Made by a program: the position numbers and the translations under genes | Notes under the pieces: model-generated | Told to the model about the DNA's origin: nothing | The model's database searches: none | Seen by the model: only the letters and a program-made list of their open reading frames with translations | Origin: an uncultured Luminiphilus sp. | GTDB lineage: Bacteria > Pseudomonadota > Gammaproteobacteria > Pseudomonadales > Halieaceae | NCBI GenBank assembly: GCA_938091425.1 | Contig: CALKHC010000106.1 | Location: 1 to 34,442, forward strand | Length of the DNA: 34,442 nucleotides | Direction: 5' to 3' | Part shown: piece after piece, positions 9,102 through 18,967 of the stretch | How the letters are laid out: each line of letters opens with the position of its first letter | Position numbering within the stretch: the first letter of the stretch is position 1

Positions 9102-11009
9102 ATGACAAACCGCTACCCCCTTTGGAAAAACCTGCTCATTCTGACAGTGGTGCTGTGTGGCTTTTATTACGCCGCGCCTAATCTGTACGCCCCTGATCCA
9201 GCGCTGCAGATTGCGGGTGCCAGCAGTTCTCAACAGATCGACGAACGCGTGCTCGCCAAAGCGGGGACCGCGCTAACCGAGGCGGGGATCGGCTTTTTCG
9301 GTGAGGAGCTGCAAAATCAGGGCAAATCAGCGCTGTTGCGCCTGGATGATCGTGCGCAACAGCTGCGAGCGCAGGCCGTATTGGCGCGAGAGTTGGGAGA
9401 CGGCTTTATCGTCGCACTGAATCTCGCGCCCACCACACCTGACTGGTTGATGGACGGTGGGGCCACCCCTATGAAGCTCGGACTGGATCTGAGTGGCGGC
9501 GTGCATTTCAAACTCGAAGTCGATGTGGCGGCGGCGACCGAGCGCAAGCTGGACCAATATGAAACCGGCATTCAGAAGCGACTGCGCGAGGAGCGTATTC
9601 GCGGTCGAATCAGTTTGGATGGTCAACAAGTCGCCATGCAATTTCGTACTGAGGCCGATCGTGAAGCGGCTCGCCGGGAGGTTTCGGATCTGTATCCTGA
9701 GCTCTTTCTTGATCGTGTAGACGAGGGCGAGATCTGGTCGTTGTATGCAGAGGTCACGGAGCAAACGATCGACGAGGTGGTCGACTACGCCGTGGCGCAA
9801 AACCTGACCACTATTCGTAATCGCGTCAATGAACTGGGTGTGTCCGAGCCGTTGGTGCAGCGTCAGGGTAGTAACCGCATTGTTGTGGAGCTCCCGGGTA
9901 TTCAGGATACCGCCGAGGCGAAGCGCATTTTGGGCAAAGTCGCGAATCTGGAGTTTCGATTGGTGGCCGAGGCCAATGCACCGATTTCAGAGCGTCAGCG
10001 ATTCGAATATCGCAGCGCTGATCGCGGCGGCATGACAGAGTGGCTCGAGCGCGACGTCATCATCACCGGCGAGAGTGTGTCCAATGCTCAGGCCGGATTT
10101 GATCAGAACGGACAGCCCAATGTGATGATCAGCCTCGACGGTGAGGGCGGTATGCTGATGTCGCGGGCGACCCGCGCCAACGTCAAGCGCCGTATGGGCG
10201 TCCTGTTCATAGAGAGAAAATATCGCACCCGTTATGAGCAGGATGAGTCTGGGGAAGAGGTGGCAGTGCGCATTCCCTATGATGAAAAGAAACTGCTTAC
10301 CGCGCCGGTGATTCAGTCCGCGCTGGGTGCGCAGTTTCAGATCACGGGCCTCGATAACCCAGCCGAGTCCTCTGAACTGGCGCTCATGTTGCGCGCCGGT
10401 GCGCTTGCAGCGCCCATCACCTTTGTGGAAGAGCGCACGGTGGGCCCCTCATTGGGTGCCGAGAATATTCGCCTCGGCATGAAGTCGGTGCAGGTCGGTC
10501 TGGCGCTGGTCGTTGTCTTCATGATCCTTTATTACCGCGTATTCGGCATCGCCGCAGTGATCGCGCTGTCGGGTAATTTGGTCCTGTTGGTCGGCATCAT
10601 GTCCCTGCTGGGCGCCACGCTCACGCTGCCAGGTATTGCGGGTATCGTGCTGACCGTCGGTATGGCGGTGGACGCCAACGTGCTGATATTTGCGCGAATT
10701 CGCGAGGAGATACGCAGCGGATCGCCGCCGCAAACGGCGATCACTCAGGGTTTTGATCGCGCGATTGTGACGATCCTGGATGCCAACATCACAACGTTAA
10801 TCGTTGCCATCATTCTCTATGCGATCGGTACCGGGCCGATCAAAGGCTTCGCCGTGACTCTCTCGGTCGGCATCATCACGTCCATGTTCTCCTCGATTAT
10901 GGGCACCCGAGCGCTGATCAACCTTCTCTATGGCGGTCGCCGAGTGAAGTCACTAGCGATCGGTGGCATTGGGAACACACGATCCAATACGGAAGGAGCG
11001 CCAGCATGA
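9102..11009 (+). CDS. secD: Protein translocase subunit SecD
   Basis: MKLGLDLSGGVHFKLEVD, NLTTIRNRVNELGVSEPLVQRQGSNRIVVELPGIQD, TLPGIAGIVLTVGMAVDANVLIFARIREE. Confidence 0.97.
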   Translation: MTNRYPLWKNLLILTVVLCGFYYAAPNLYAPDPALQIAGASSSQQIDERVLAKAGTALTEAGIGFFGEELQNQGKSALLRLDDRAQQLRAQAVLARELGDGFIVALNLAPTTPDWLMDGGATPMKLGLDLSGGVHFKLEVDVAAATERKLDQYETGIQKRLREERIRGRISLDGQQVAMQFRTEADREAARREVSDLYPELFLDRVDEGEIWSLYAEVTEQTIDEVVDYAVAQNLTTIRNRVNELGVSEPLVQRQGSNRIVVELPGIQDTAEAKRILGKVANLEFRLVAEANAPISERQRFEYRSADRGGMTEWLERDVIITGESVSNAQAGFDQNGQPNVMISLDGEGGMLMSRATRANVKRRMGVLFIERKYRTRYEQDESGEEVAVRIPYDEKKLLTAPVIQSALGAQFQITGLDNPAESSELALMLRAGALAAPITFVEERTVGPSLGAENIRLGMKSVQVGLALVVVFMILYYRVFGIAAVIALSGNLVLLVGIMSLLGATLTLPGIAGIVLTVGMAVDANVLIFARIREEIRSGSPPQTAITQGFDRAIVTILDANITTLIVAIILYAIGTGPIKGFAVTLSVGIITSMFSSIMGTRALINLLYGGRRVKSLAIGGIGNTRSNTEGAPA

Positions 11010-11920
11010 AAGCCATACCGTTCATGAAATGGCGCTGGGTCGCGATGGCGCTCTCAGTGACCGCATTGTTGGCGGCTATCGGTTCGCTCACGGTGCGGCA
11101 ATTGAATTGGGGTCTCGATTTCACAGGTGGCACGTTGGTAGAGGTCGCCTACAGTGACAGCGCTGATCTGGGTGCGATTCGCACCGTCCTCGGTCAGGAA
11201 GGGTACGACGGTGCAGTGGTGGTGAGCTTTGGTACTGACAAGGATGTGCTGGTCCGCTTGCCCGACGGCTACTCTGATGAGCAGGGCGCGTTGATGGTCG
11301 ATAAGCTTCGGGCCGCAACAGATATGAGCATCGAGCTTCGCCGGATCGAGTTCGTCGGACCCCAAGTCGGTGAAGAGCTGAGAGACGACGGCGGTATCGC
11401 TATGCTCACCGCGCTCGGTCTAGTGATGCTCTATGTTGCCTTCCGCTTCCAGATTAAATTTGCGCTAGGCGCGGTGATCGCGCTGGCCCACGATGTGATT
11501 TTTACGCTTGGTTTCTTCTCACTCACGGGACTGGAGTTCGATCTGACCGTGCTGGCGGCCCTGTTGGCGGTGGTGGGCTATTCACTGAATGACACGATCG
11601 TGGTGTCCGACCGCATTCGTGAGAACCTGCGGAAAATTCGTCGCGCCAGTCCCGGAGAAGTGATCGACATCTCCCTGACTGAAACGCTGGGCAGAACGCT
11701 GGTTACCTCGTTGACCACTTTGCTGGTATTGGCCGCCCTCGCTTTGTTCGGCGGAGAAATGATTTTTGGTTTTGCCGTGGCGCTTCTGGTGGGTGTTGCG
11801 GTGGGCACTTACTCTTCCATGTACGTGGCGGCCACCACGTTGCTGCAATTGGGTGTGAGTAAAGAGGATGTCATGGTGCCCGAGCGCGAAGGTGCCGATC
11901 AGGAAGGCTTAATGCCCTGA
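11006..11920 (+). CDS. secF: Protein translocase subunit SecF
   Basis: GLDFTGGTLVEVAY, VGPQVGEELRDDG, VVGYSLNDTIVVSDRIREN, TLGRTLVTSLTTLLVLAALALFGGE. ATGA overlap with secD. Confidence 0.96.
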   Translation: MKAIPFMKWRWVAMALSVTALLAAIGSLTVRQLNWGLDFTGGTLVEVAYSDSADLGAIRTVLGQEGYDGAVVVSFGTDKDVLVRLPDGYSDEQGALMVDKLRAATDMSIELRRIEFVGPQVGEELRDDGGIAMLTALGLVMLYVAFRFQIKFALGAVIALAHDVIFTLGFFSLTGLEFDLTVLAALLAVVGYSLNDTIVVSDRIRENLRKIRRASPGEVIDISLTETLGRTLVTSLTTLLVLAALALFGGEMIFGFAVALLVGVAVGTYSSMYVAATTLLQLGVSKEDVMVPEREGADQEGLMP

Positions 11921-11947
11921 GACGGGCACCGGTGAGGGGGTCTCAGG
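11916..11947. terminator. Perfect 8-bp palindrome at the secF/suhB convergence, putative bidirectional terminator
   Basis: CCTGAGAC-(16 nt)-GTCTCAGG spanning both stop codons. There is no clear U-tract. Confidence 0.45.
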
Positions 11948-12737
11948 TGGCAGACCACTTAACGAGAGGCAGCATTTGACGCATTAGTTTGCTGTTGGCG
12001 CAGACCACGTTGCCACTGTCGTACCAGTCCTCACCACCCGACAGGTCTGTGATCAATCCGCCTGCCTCGCGAACCAGTAGCGCGCCGGCGGCGATGTCCC
12101 ACTGGTTCAGGCCCATCTCCCAAAACCCATCTAGGCGTCCGGCCGCGACATAGGCGAGATCCAGCGAGGCAGCGCCTGCCCGGCGAACACCCATGGAGCG
12201 ACTGGTGACGGCCGCAAGTGAGTGGGTATACCAATCGAGGTGCTCCTCGCAGTGACCCAAAAAAGGCACCCCGGTGCCGATCAGCGAGTCGGTGAGCTCG
12301 CGTCGATCGCTAACGCGAATACGATGTCCGTTTAGTTGCGCGCCACGACCGCGCGAGGCGATAAATTCTTCTCGTCTCACCGGGTCATAAACCACGGCGT
12401 GCTCGATTTTGCCTCGATACAGACAGGCAATGCTGATCGCGTAGTGAGGGATGCCTCTCAGAAAATTACTGGTGCCGTCCAGTGGATCGATGACCCAGGT
12501 GTAGTCAGAGTCTTCATTCCCGGAAAGGCCGCTCTCCTCACATTGAAAGCGGTGCTCCGGGTAAGTCTTACTCAGCTGATAGAGAATTTCCTTCTCCGCG
12601 GCGATGTCGACTTCCGTCACAAAGTCTGCGGCTGCCTTCGCCTGATAACCGACCCGATCCATATCGTCAGAGGCACGCACGACCATATCTCCCGCTTTGC
12701 GGGCAGCTCGCAGCGCCATGGATGCTGTCGGTTCCAT
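11943..12737 (-). CDS. suhB: Inositol-1-monophosphatase family protein SuhB
   Basis: IMPase motifs: DFVTEVDIAAEKEI, EESG, WVIDPLDGTSNFLRGIPHYAISIA, LNQWDIAAGALLVREAGG. Divergent from trmJ-iscR, as in other gammaproteobacteria. Confidence 0.93.
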   Translation of the reverse strand: MEPTASMALRAARKAGDMVVRASDDMDRVGYQAKAAADFVTEVDIAAEKEILYQLSKTYPEHRFQCEESGLSGNEDSDYTWVIDPLDGTSNFLRGIPHYAISIACLYRGKIEHAVVYDPVRREEFIASRGRGAQLNGHRIRVSDRRELTDSLIGTGVPFLGHCEEHLDWYTHSLAAVTSRSMGVRRAGAASLDLAYVAAGRLDGFWEMGLNQWDIAAGALLVREAGGLITDLSGGEDWYDSGNVVCANSKLMRQMLPLVKWSAT

Positions 12738-12880
12738 TGTGTGTCCGGTGTGTTGGGGCGGCGCATGATAACAGGGGCGATCGGGTGCGGATACGGCTTT
12801 GGTACACTGGCGGTGCCGCTATCCCAGCAGGTTCACTTTCCACGCGGAATCCTTGGGACGTCCCTCTTAAGAGTTATCAC

Positions 12881-13621
12881 ATGAATCCTGACAACATCGA
12901 CATTGTCCTGGTCCACACTACCCATAGCGGCAATATTGGGGGTGTGGCGCGCGCCATGAAAAATATGGGGCTCACTCGGCTGACGCTGGTGGCGCCCGTG
13001 GAATACCCGGCACCTGAGGCAACCTGGCGCGCGGCATCCGCGGTGGATGTGATGGAGAACGCCCGTGTTGTAGGCACCCTCGATGAGGCGATCGCGGACA
13101 GTCAGTTTGTCGTCGGTACCAGTGCTCGGGAGCGCCGCATTCCCTGGCCTGTACAGGACGCTCGACGTTGCGCGGAGCGGATTGCCGAGCACTCGACTTC
13201 CGAGCGGGTGGCGATTCTATTTGGTCGCGAAGATCGCGGCCTGCTAAACGAGGAGTTGCAGCGCTGTAACCTGCACTGCCATATCCCGACCCATGAGGCT
13301 TATCCGAGCCTGAACCTCGCTATGGCGGTGCAAATCGTGGCTTACGAATGCCGCATGATGCAGCTGGAGGGCCAAACAGCCGATGTTGAGGACGCGGAGT
13401 GGGACACACCCTTTGCCACCGCCGAGGACATGACGCGGTTCTATGCGCATCTTGAGGAGACATTAATCGACATCGAATTCCTCAACCCGAAGACGCCTCG
13501 TCAGCTTATGCGACGACTGAAGCGGCTGTACAACCGGGTGCGATTGGACGAGATGGAGCTCAATATCCTGCGCGGTATTCTCACTGAAACCCAGAAAACG
13601 GCGGCCCGAAAAGCCGACTGA
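12881..13621 (+). CDS. trmJ: tRNA (cytidine/uridine-2'-O-)-methyltransferase TrmJ
   Basis: SPOUT family: IVLVHTTHSGNIGGVARAMKNMGLTRLTLVAP, ILFGREDRGLLNEELQRCNLHCHIPTHEAYPSLNLAMAVQIVAYE. Located directly upstream of iscR. Confidence 0.93.
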   Translation: MNPDNIDIVLVHTTHSGNIGGVARAMKNMGLTRLTLVAPVEYPAPEATWRAASAVDVMENARVVGTLDEAIADSQFVVGTSARERRIPWPVQDARRCAERIAEHSTSERVAILFGREDRGLLNEELQRCNLHCHIPTHEAYPSLNLAMAVQIVAYECRMMQLEGQTADVEDAEWDTPFATAEDMTRFYAHLEETLIDIEFLNPKTPRQLMRRLKRLYNRVRLDEMELNILRGILTETQKTAARKAD

Positions 13622-13635
13622 AACCACGTCGGCTT

Positions 13636-13660
13636 ATTCTTGACTAAAATAGTCAGGAAT
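13636..13660. promoter_or_regulatory. Putative type 1 IscR operator
   Basis: ATTCTTGACTAAAATAGTCAGGAAT is a near-perfect dyad (10 of 12 pairs plus one wobble). It resembles the type 1 IscR box and lies immediately upstream of iscR. Confidence 0.75.
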
Positions 13661-13668
13661 AGGATAAT
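13640..13668 (+). promoter_or_regulatory. Putative sigma70 promoter of the isc operon
   Basis: TTGACT-N17-GATAAT overlapping the IscR-like box. Confidence 0.65.
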
Positions 13669-13675
13669 CCATGGC

Positions 13676-14134
13676 ATGAAACTGACGACTCGCGGGCGAT
13701 ACGCCGTCACTGCCATGCTCGACTTGGCTATCAATGGTGGCAGTCGACCCGTCTCATTGGCGGATATTTCTGGTAGGCAGGAAATTTCCTTGTCCTATTT
13801 GGAGCAATTGTTCGCTAAATTGCGGCGCGAGCAGCTCGTGACCAGCGCCAGAGGGCCCGGCGGTGGGTACCGTCTTGCTCGCAGCGGCGCAGAGATTTTT
13901 GTCGCCGAGATTATTGATGCGGTTGATGAGTCGGTCGACGTGACCAACTGTCAGGGCAAGGGCAACTGCCATCAGGGAGAGACCTGCCTGACCCATCACT
14001 TGTGGGAGGACCTGTCGGGGCAAATCCACGAGTTTCTCAGCCGGATTAGTCTGGGAGACCTGATGGATGGAAGAGGGCGCCGCCCCAGCCAACAGATAAC
14101 GGATGGGGTATTGCAGACCCTGTCTATCCGATAA
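13676..14134 (+). CDS. iscR: Fe-S cluster-responsive transcriptional regulator IscR
   Basis: Rrf2 family: [46 protein letters not shown], cluster motif [19 protein letters not shown]. Confidence 0.96.
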   Translation: MKLTTRGRYAVTAMLDLAINGGSRPVSLADISGRQEISLSYLEQLFAKLRREQLVTSARGPGGGYRLARSGAEIFVAEIIDAVDESVDVTNCQGKGNCHQGETCLTHHLWEDLSGQIHEFLSRISLGDLMDGRGRRPSQQITDGVLQTLSIR

Positions 14135-14141
14135 CGACGTT

Positions 14142-14161
14142 GCGATCAGCGGGTTGATCGC
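14142..14161 (+). promoter_or_regulatory. Stem-loop in the iscR-iscS intergenic spacer
   Basis: GCGATCA-gcgggt-TGATCGC: perfect 7-bp stem, 30 nt upstream of the iscS ATG. Confidence 0.6.
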
Positions 14162-14191
14162 TCAAGCACAGCAAACAGAGATGGATAGAAC

Positions 14192-15424
14192 ATGAATGCA
14201 CCGGTGATAGTACAAACACCGATTTATCTCGACTACCTGTCGACGACACCCGTCGACCCGCGCGTGATCGAGGTCATGTCCGACTGCCTGTCTACCGAGG
14301 GCGTGTTTGGAAACCCCGCGTCCCGATCACACGTGTTTGGTTGGAAAGCCGAGGAGGCGGTCGAGAACGCGCGCAATCAAGTGGCCGAGCTCATCAATGC
14401 CGACCCCCGAGAGATTGTCTGGACGTCTGGCGCGACCGAATCAGACAACCTGGCGATTAAAGGGGTGGCGCACTTCTATCACAAGAAGGGCAAACACATT
14501 ATTACCTCCAAGATTGAGCACAAAGCGGTGCTTGATACCTGCCGGCAGTTGGAGCGAGAAGGTTACGACGTCACCTATCTGGATCCCGATGAGCAGGGGC
14601 TGACAACGCCCGCCATGGTGGAGGCTGCGCTGCGAGAAGACACGATTCTGGTCAGCGTGATGCACGCCAATAATGAGATTGGCGTGGTCAACGATATTGC
14701 AGGGATCGGTGAAATCTGCCGCGCTGCCGGCGCGCTGTTGCACGTTGATGCGGCACAGAGTGCGGGCAAGGTACCCCTCGACATGGAGACCATGAAGGTC
14801 GACTTGTTGTCGATGTCGGCACACAAGATGTACGGGCCCAAGGGTGTCGGTGCGCTCTATGTTCGCCGTAAGCCTCGCGTCCGACTCGAAGCACAGATGC
14901 ACGGCGGTGGCCACGAACGCGGTATGCGCTCCGGTACGCTTGCCACCCATCAGCTCGTGGGCTTTGGTGAGGCGGCGCGGATTGCTCGAGCCGAAATGTC
15001 TGATGAGGCCGAGCGCCTGTCGGCACTGCGCCATCGTTTTTGGGAAGCGATCAATGATATTCCCGAAGTCCATATCAACGGCGATCGCGACCAGCGATTA
15101 CCCGGAGCGCTCAATGTCAGCTTCGCGTTTGTCGAGGGAGAATCGCTCATTATGTCGCTGCGAGATTTGGCGATCTCAAGCGGCTCGGCTTGTACGTCGG
15201 CCAGCCTAGAACCATCATACGTATTGAGGGCTTTGGGACTGAATGACGAGCTGGCGCACAGTTCATTGAGATTCAGTTTCGGGCGCTTTACCACCGAAGC
15301 GGAAGTGGACCATGCGGCGCAGTCTGTGCGTCACGCGGTAGAAAAGCTGCGCGAGTTGTCTCCACTATGGGACATGTATCAGGACGGTGTAGACCTCAAC
15401 ACGATCGAGTGGGCGGCGCATTAG
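14192..15424 (+). CDS. iscS: Cysteine desulfurase IscS
   Basis: [77 protein letters not shown]. Confidence 0.98.
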   Translation: MNAPVIVQTPIYLDYLSTTPVDPRVIEVMSDCLSTEGVFGNPASRSHVFGWKAEEAVENARNQVAELINADPREIVWTSGATESDNLAIKGVAHFYHKKGKHIITSKIEHKAVLDTCRQLEREGYDVTYLDPDEQGLTTPAMVEAALREDTILVSVMHANNEIGVVNDIAGIGEICRAAGALLHVDAAQSAGKVPLDMETMKVDLLSMSAHKMYGPKGVGALYVRRKPRVRLEAQMHGGGHERGMRSGTLATHQLVGFGEAARIARAEMSDEAERLSALRHRFWEAINDIPEVHINGDRDQRLPGALNVSFAFVEGESLIMSLRDLAISSGSACTSASLEPSYVLRALGLNDELAHSSLRFSFGRFTTEAEVDHAAQSVRHAVEKLRELSPLWDMYQDGVDLNTIEWAAH

Positions 15425-15454
15425 CGCCGTCACGAACGCCTTTGGGAGAGAACC

Positions 15455-15838
15455 ATGGCATATAGTGACAAAGTAATTGACCATTACGAGAACCCGCGTA
15501 ACGTCGGCAAATTCGACGAGGGTGACGACAGCGTTGGTACCGGTATGGTCGGCGCGCCAGCCTGTGGTGATGTGATGCGCCTGCAAATTCAGGTGAACGA
15601 TGATGGTGTCATTGAGGACGCCAAGTTCAAAACGTATGGCTGCGGTTCGGCCATTGCCTCGAGCTCGCTCCTCACCGAGTGGGTAAAAGGTAAGAACCTC
15701 GATGAAGCCGCATCAATCAAGAACACCGAGATCGCGCAAGAACTCTCGCTTCCGCCAGTGAAAATTCACTGTTCGGTGCTGGCGGAAGACGCCATCAAGG
15801 CGGCGGTTCAGAATTACCGAGATAAGCAGGGCAGCTAA
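15455..15838 (+). CDS. iscU: Fe-S cluster assembly scaffold IscU
   Basis: [54 protein letters not shown]. Confidence 0.98.
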   Translation: MAYSDKVIDHYENPRNVGKFDEGDDSVGTGMVGAPACGDVMRLQIQVNDDGVIEDAKFKTYGCGSAIASSSLLTEWVKGKNLDEAASIKNTEIAQELSLPPVKIHCSVLAEDAIKAAVQNYRDKQGS

Positions 15839-15839
15839 C

Positions 15840-16163
15840 ATGGCGATCAGCCTGACCAGTGAAGCGGCAGAGCACGTCAGCCGCCAACTTGCCAGTCGTG
15901 GCAAAGGAGAGGGAATTCGCATCGCGGTGAAGACCTCCGGTTGCTCTGGCCTCGCTTATGTCTTGGAGTTTGTAGATCAAGTTGAGCCAGAGGACGCCTT
16001 TTTTGAGTCCGACGGCGTTAAGGTATTTGTCGACCCAAAAAGTCTTGTGTACCTCGATGGCACGATCGTGGATTTTGCGCGTGAAGGACTGAACGAGGGG
16101 CTTGAGTTCCGTAACCCCAATGTTGCCGGAGAGTGCGGCTGCGGCGAGAGCTTCACGGTCTGA
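15840..16163 (+). CDS. iscA: Iron-sulfur cluster assembly protein IscA
   Basis: A-type carrier signature: [22 protein letters not shown] ... [16 protein letters not shown]. Confidence 0.97.
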   Translation: MAISLTSEAAEHVSRQLASRGKGEGIRIAVKTSGCSGLAYVLEFVDQVEPEDAFFESDGVKVFVDPKSLVYLDGTIVDFAREGLNEGLEFRNPNVAGECGCGESFTV

Positions 16164-16165
16164 GC

Positions 16166-16690
16166 GTGAACGCCACCGCGGGCGCGACGGCGCGCGACTA
16201 TTTTTCATTGTTTCAACTGGAGCCCAATTTTGCGCTTGACGAGACTGCGCTCGAGCGGGTTTATCACACGCTGTTGACCCAATTTCACCCTGACCGCTAC
16301 GCGGGCAAACCGCAGGTAGAGCAGCGACTGGCTGCACAATTTTGCGCTGACATCAACAGTGGCTATCGGATCCTCTCCGATGAAGTTTCCCGTGCCGAAT
16401 ACCTGTTGAAGCAAGCGGGCGTTGATCTGGTCGCGGCGGAGCGCGCGGGCGTCGAGTCCACTTTTTTGATGACGCAGATCAGCTTGCGGGAGCGGCTGGA
16501 GGAGCTGGCTCAGTCCGATGCCGCCGGCCGCGAGTCCTTGACTGAAGAAATTCAGGCTCATTACGCGGTGAGCCGGGACCAATTCGCCAATGGCCTGGCC
16601 ACTGCTGCGTACCCGGAGGCGGCGCGCCGTTGGCAGGAGATGTGCTATCTCTCCAAACTTCTGAGCGAGCCGAAGTTGCGGGTGAGCTGA
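16166..16690 (+). CDS. hscB: Co-chaperone HscB
   Basis: J-domain HTLLTQFHPDRYAGKP, LSDEVSRAEYLLKQAGVDL. Operon position between iscA and hscA. GTG start inferred at 16166. Confidence 0.92.
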   Translation: MNATAGATARDYFSLFQLEPNFALDETALERVYHTLLTQFHPDRYAGKPQVEQRLAAQFCADINSGYRILSDEVSRAEYLLKQAGVDLVAAERAGVESTFLMTQISLRERLEELAQSDAAGRESLTEEIQAHYAVSRDQFANGLATAAYPEAARRWQEMCYLSKLLSEPKLRVS

Positions 16691-16691
16691 G

Positions 16692-18572
16692 ATGGTGCTG
16701 TTACAGATCGCTGAACCCGGCTCCACGCCTGAGGCCAATACCGAACGACGGATCGGTGTCGGTATTGATTTGGGCACGACAAACAGCCTGATCGCTCACT
16801 TCGACGGAATCGACCTGAATGTGCTGGCGGATGAGAGGGGACAGGCATCACTGCCCTCTGTGGTGTACTACGGGGAGGAGCGTACCTTAGTGGGTTCTGA
16901 AGCGGAGCTCTACGCGAGCGCTGAGCCGGGCAACACCATCGCGTCTGCCAAGAGAATGTTGGGGCGCTCACGTGAAGAATTCGCGCACGACCCGTATATA
17001 CATCTGGCTGCGGTAGAGGGGTTGGCGTTTGCCACGGATGCAGGCGCGAAGACACCTGTTGAAGTCTCGGCAGCGATCTTGGGTGCGTTGAAACATAGGG
17101 CCGAGCCGCAAGTGGGCGGACCCATCGTCGGTGCCGTGATCACGGTGCCGGCTTACTTTGACGATGCGCAACGCCAGGCGACCCGCCAAGCCGCTGAATT
17201 GGCGGGAATCAAGGTGCTGCGCTTACTGAATGAGCCCACTGCAGCGGCGGTGGCTTACGGTTTGGACGAGCGCGCAGAGGAGTCATCCGTATTGGCGGTC
17301 TATGACCTGGGCGGTGGCACTTTTGATATTTCGCTGCTGCGCATGCGTGCTGGCTTGTTCGAAGTCCTTGCCACGGGCGGCGATAGCGCTCTGGGCGGCG
17401 ATGATTTTGATCGGGCGCTGGCTACCCACCTGCTCGACGAGCTGTCTGTCAGTGAGCCCACAGCGGTGCAACGGCGGGTGGCATTGGCGCTGGCGCGGGA
17501 CGCCAAAGAGCGCCTAAGTGACTCGGAAAGGGTGAGCCTTGATGTGAACGGACTGGATGCAGGCGATAGCGAGATCACGATAACCAGATCCACTCTCGAA
17601 GCATTGCTTTCGCCCTATATCGAGCGCACGCTCGCCGCGTGCCGCCGGACACTTTCAGACGCCAATGTCGATGAGGTCGATCGCGTGGTGTTGGTTGGGG
17701 GATCGACCCGCACGCCGGCGGTTCGCCAAGCTGTCGCTGACTGCTTTGGTCTGGAACCGCTCTGCAATCTTGATCCGGATCAGGTGGTGGCGATGGGCGC
17801 GGCGCGGCAGGCTGACATCCTTGTGGGCAACCGGGAAGGCGATGAAGCATTGCTGCTCGACGTGATCCCGCTCTCACTCGGCCTTGAGACCTACGGTGGG
17901 CTGGTGGAGCGCATTGTCGACCGCAACAGCACGATCCCCGTTGCGCGGGCACAGGAATTTACCACTGCCCGGGACGGGCAAACTGGACTGGTCGTGCACG
18001 TGGTGCAGGGCGAGCGGGAGCGAGTGGAAGATTGTCGTTCGCTGGCCCAGTTTGAACTGACCGGTATTCCGCCGATGGTCGCCGGAGCCGCCCGCATTGA
18101 GGTCACGTTTCAGGTTGACGCTGACGGCATTCTCGAAGTTTCGGCAGTGGAGCAGCAAACGGGCGCGCGCAGCGAGATTGTGGTCAAGCCGGCCTTTGGT
18201 TTGGAAGAGGGGCAGATTACCCAGATGCTGAAAGCAGGGTACGAGCACGCCAGCGAGGACATGCTGGCTCGCAAGCTTGGAGAGGCGCGGGTCGAGGCCG
18301 AGGCGCTGCTGGAGGGGCTTCAGGCGGCGATGACAGCCGATGGTGACCTGCTGTCAGCAGACGAGTCAGCTGCGCTGCAGTCCGATATGAAAAACCTCGA
18401 GACCGAGATGGCAGCGAATCAGCCCGATGATATTCGTGAGGCAACTGAGATCCTAGGAAAGGCGAGCGAGGTCTTCGCGGCACGTCGCATGGATCGCAGT
18501 ATTCAAAAAGCCCTTCAGGGTGTTGCGCTCTCGGAGCTTGAGCCCAGTGTCTCAAAGGAATCCACACCGTGA
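16692..18572 (+). CDS. hscA: Fe-S protein assembly chaperone HscA
   Basis: Hsp70 motifs: GIDLGTTNSLIA, AVITVPAYFDDAQRQATRQAAELAG, LAVYDLGGGTFDISLLR, VVLVGGSTRTPAVRQAV. Located in the isc operon. Confidence 0.96.
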   Translation: MVLLQIAEPGSTPEANTERRIGVGIDLGTTNSLIAHFDGIDLNVLADERGQASLPSVVYYGEERTLVGSEAELYASAEPGNTIASAKRMLGRSREEFAHDPYIHLAAVEGLAFATDAGAKTPVEVSAAILGALKHRAEPQVGGPIVGAVITVPAYFDDAQRQATRQAAELAGIKVLRLLNEPTAAAVAYGLDERAEESSVLAVYDLGGGTFDISLLRMRAGLFEVLATGGDSALGGDDFDRALATHLLDELSVSEPTAVQRRVALALARDAKERLSDSERVSLDVNGLDAGDSEITITRSTLEALLSPYIERTLAACRRTLSDANVDEVDRVVLVGGSTRTPAVRQAVADCFGLEPLCNLDPDQVVAMGAARQADILVGNREGDEALLLDVIPLSLGLETYGGLVERIVDRNSTIPVARAQEFTTARDGQTGLVVHVVQGERERVEDCRSLAQFELTGIPPMVAGAARIEVTFQVDADGILEVSAVEQQTGARSEIVVKPAFGLEEGQITQMLKAGYEHASEDMLARKLGEARVEAEALLEGLQAAMTADGDLLSADESAALQSDMKNLETEMAANQPDDIREATEILGKASEVFAARRMDRSIQKALQGVALSELEPSVSKESTP

Positions 18573-18907
18573 CAGAAATCGTTTTATTACCTCATCACGA
18601 GATCTGCCCTGAAGGGGCTGTGATTGAGGCCGAACAGGGCGAAAGTGTGTGCGAGGCGCTGTTACGAAATCATATCGAGATTGAGCACGCCTGCGAGATG
18701 TCATGTGCCTGCACGACCTGTCACATCATTGTGCGAGAGGGCTTTGAGTCATTGGAAGAGGCTGATGAGCTAGAGGAGGACTATCTCGATAAAGCCTGGG
18801 GCCTCGAACCCGAATCCCGGTTGTCCTGTCAGGCACAAGTGGGTGACACGAATCTGGTGGTCGAAATCCCACGCTACACCATCAACCATGCCTCGGAGCG
18901 GCACTGA
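18569..18907 (+). CDS. fdx: ISC-type [2Fe-2S] ferredoxin
   Basis: Adrenodoxin-type Cys pattern CEMSCACTTCHIIV ... LSCQAQV. GTGA overlap with hscA. Confidence 0.95.
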   Translation: MTEIVLLPHHEICPEGAVIEAEQGESVCEALLRNHIEIEHACEMSCACTTCHIIVREGFESLEEADELEEDYLDKAWGLEPESRLSCQAQVGDTNLVVEIPRYTINHASERH

Positions 18908-18937
18908 ATACGGTCCGCGCGGGGTGGCATTGTTGCC

Positions 18938-18967
18938 ATGACACTGCGGGGTAAAACGCACTATACT
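18938..18967 (+). promoter_or_regulatory. Putative ndk promoter
   Basis: ATGACA-N18-TATACT followed by the GC-rich discriminator CCGCGCCCGCG. Confidence 0.5.

Noticed and set aside
12336-12884. 182-aa plus-strand ORF antisense to suhB running into the trmJ leader
   Set aside because: suhB on the opposite strand is well supported; this ORF shows no known motif.
14441-15073. 210-aa minus-strand ORF antisense to iscS
   Set aside because: It lies fully inside the highly conserved iscS and has no domain signature.
18925-18938. TGGCA-ttgt-TGCCA as an isc operon terminator
   Set aside because: The stem is only 5 bp with no U-tract, and it abuts the likely ndk -35; too weak to call.
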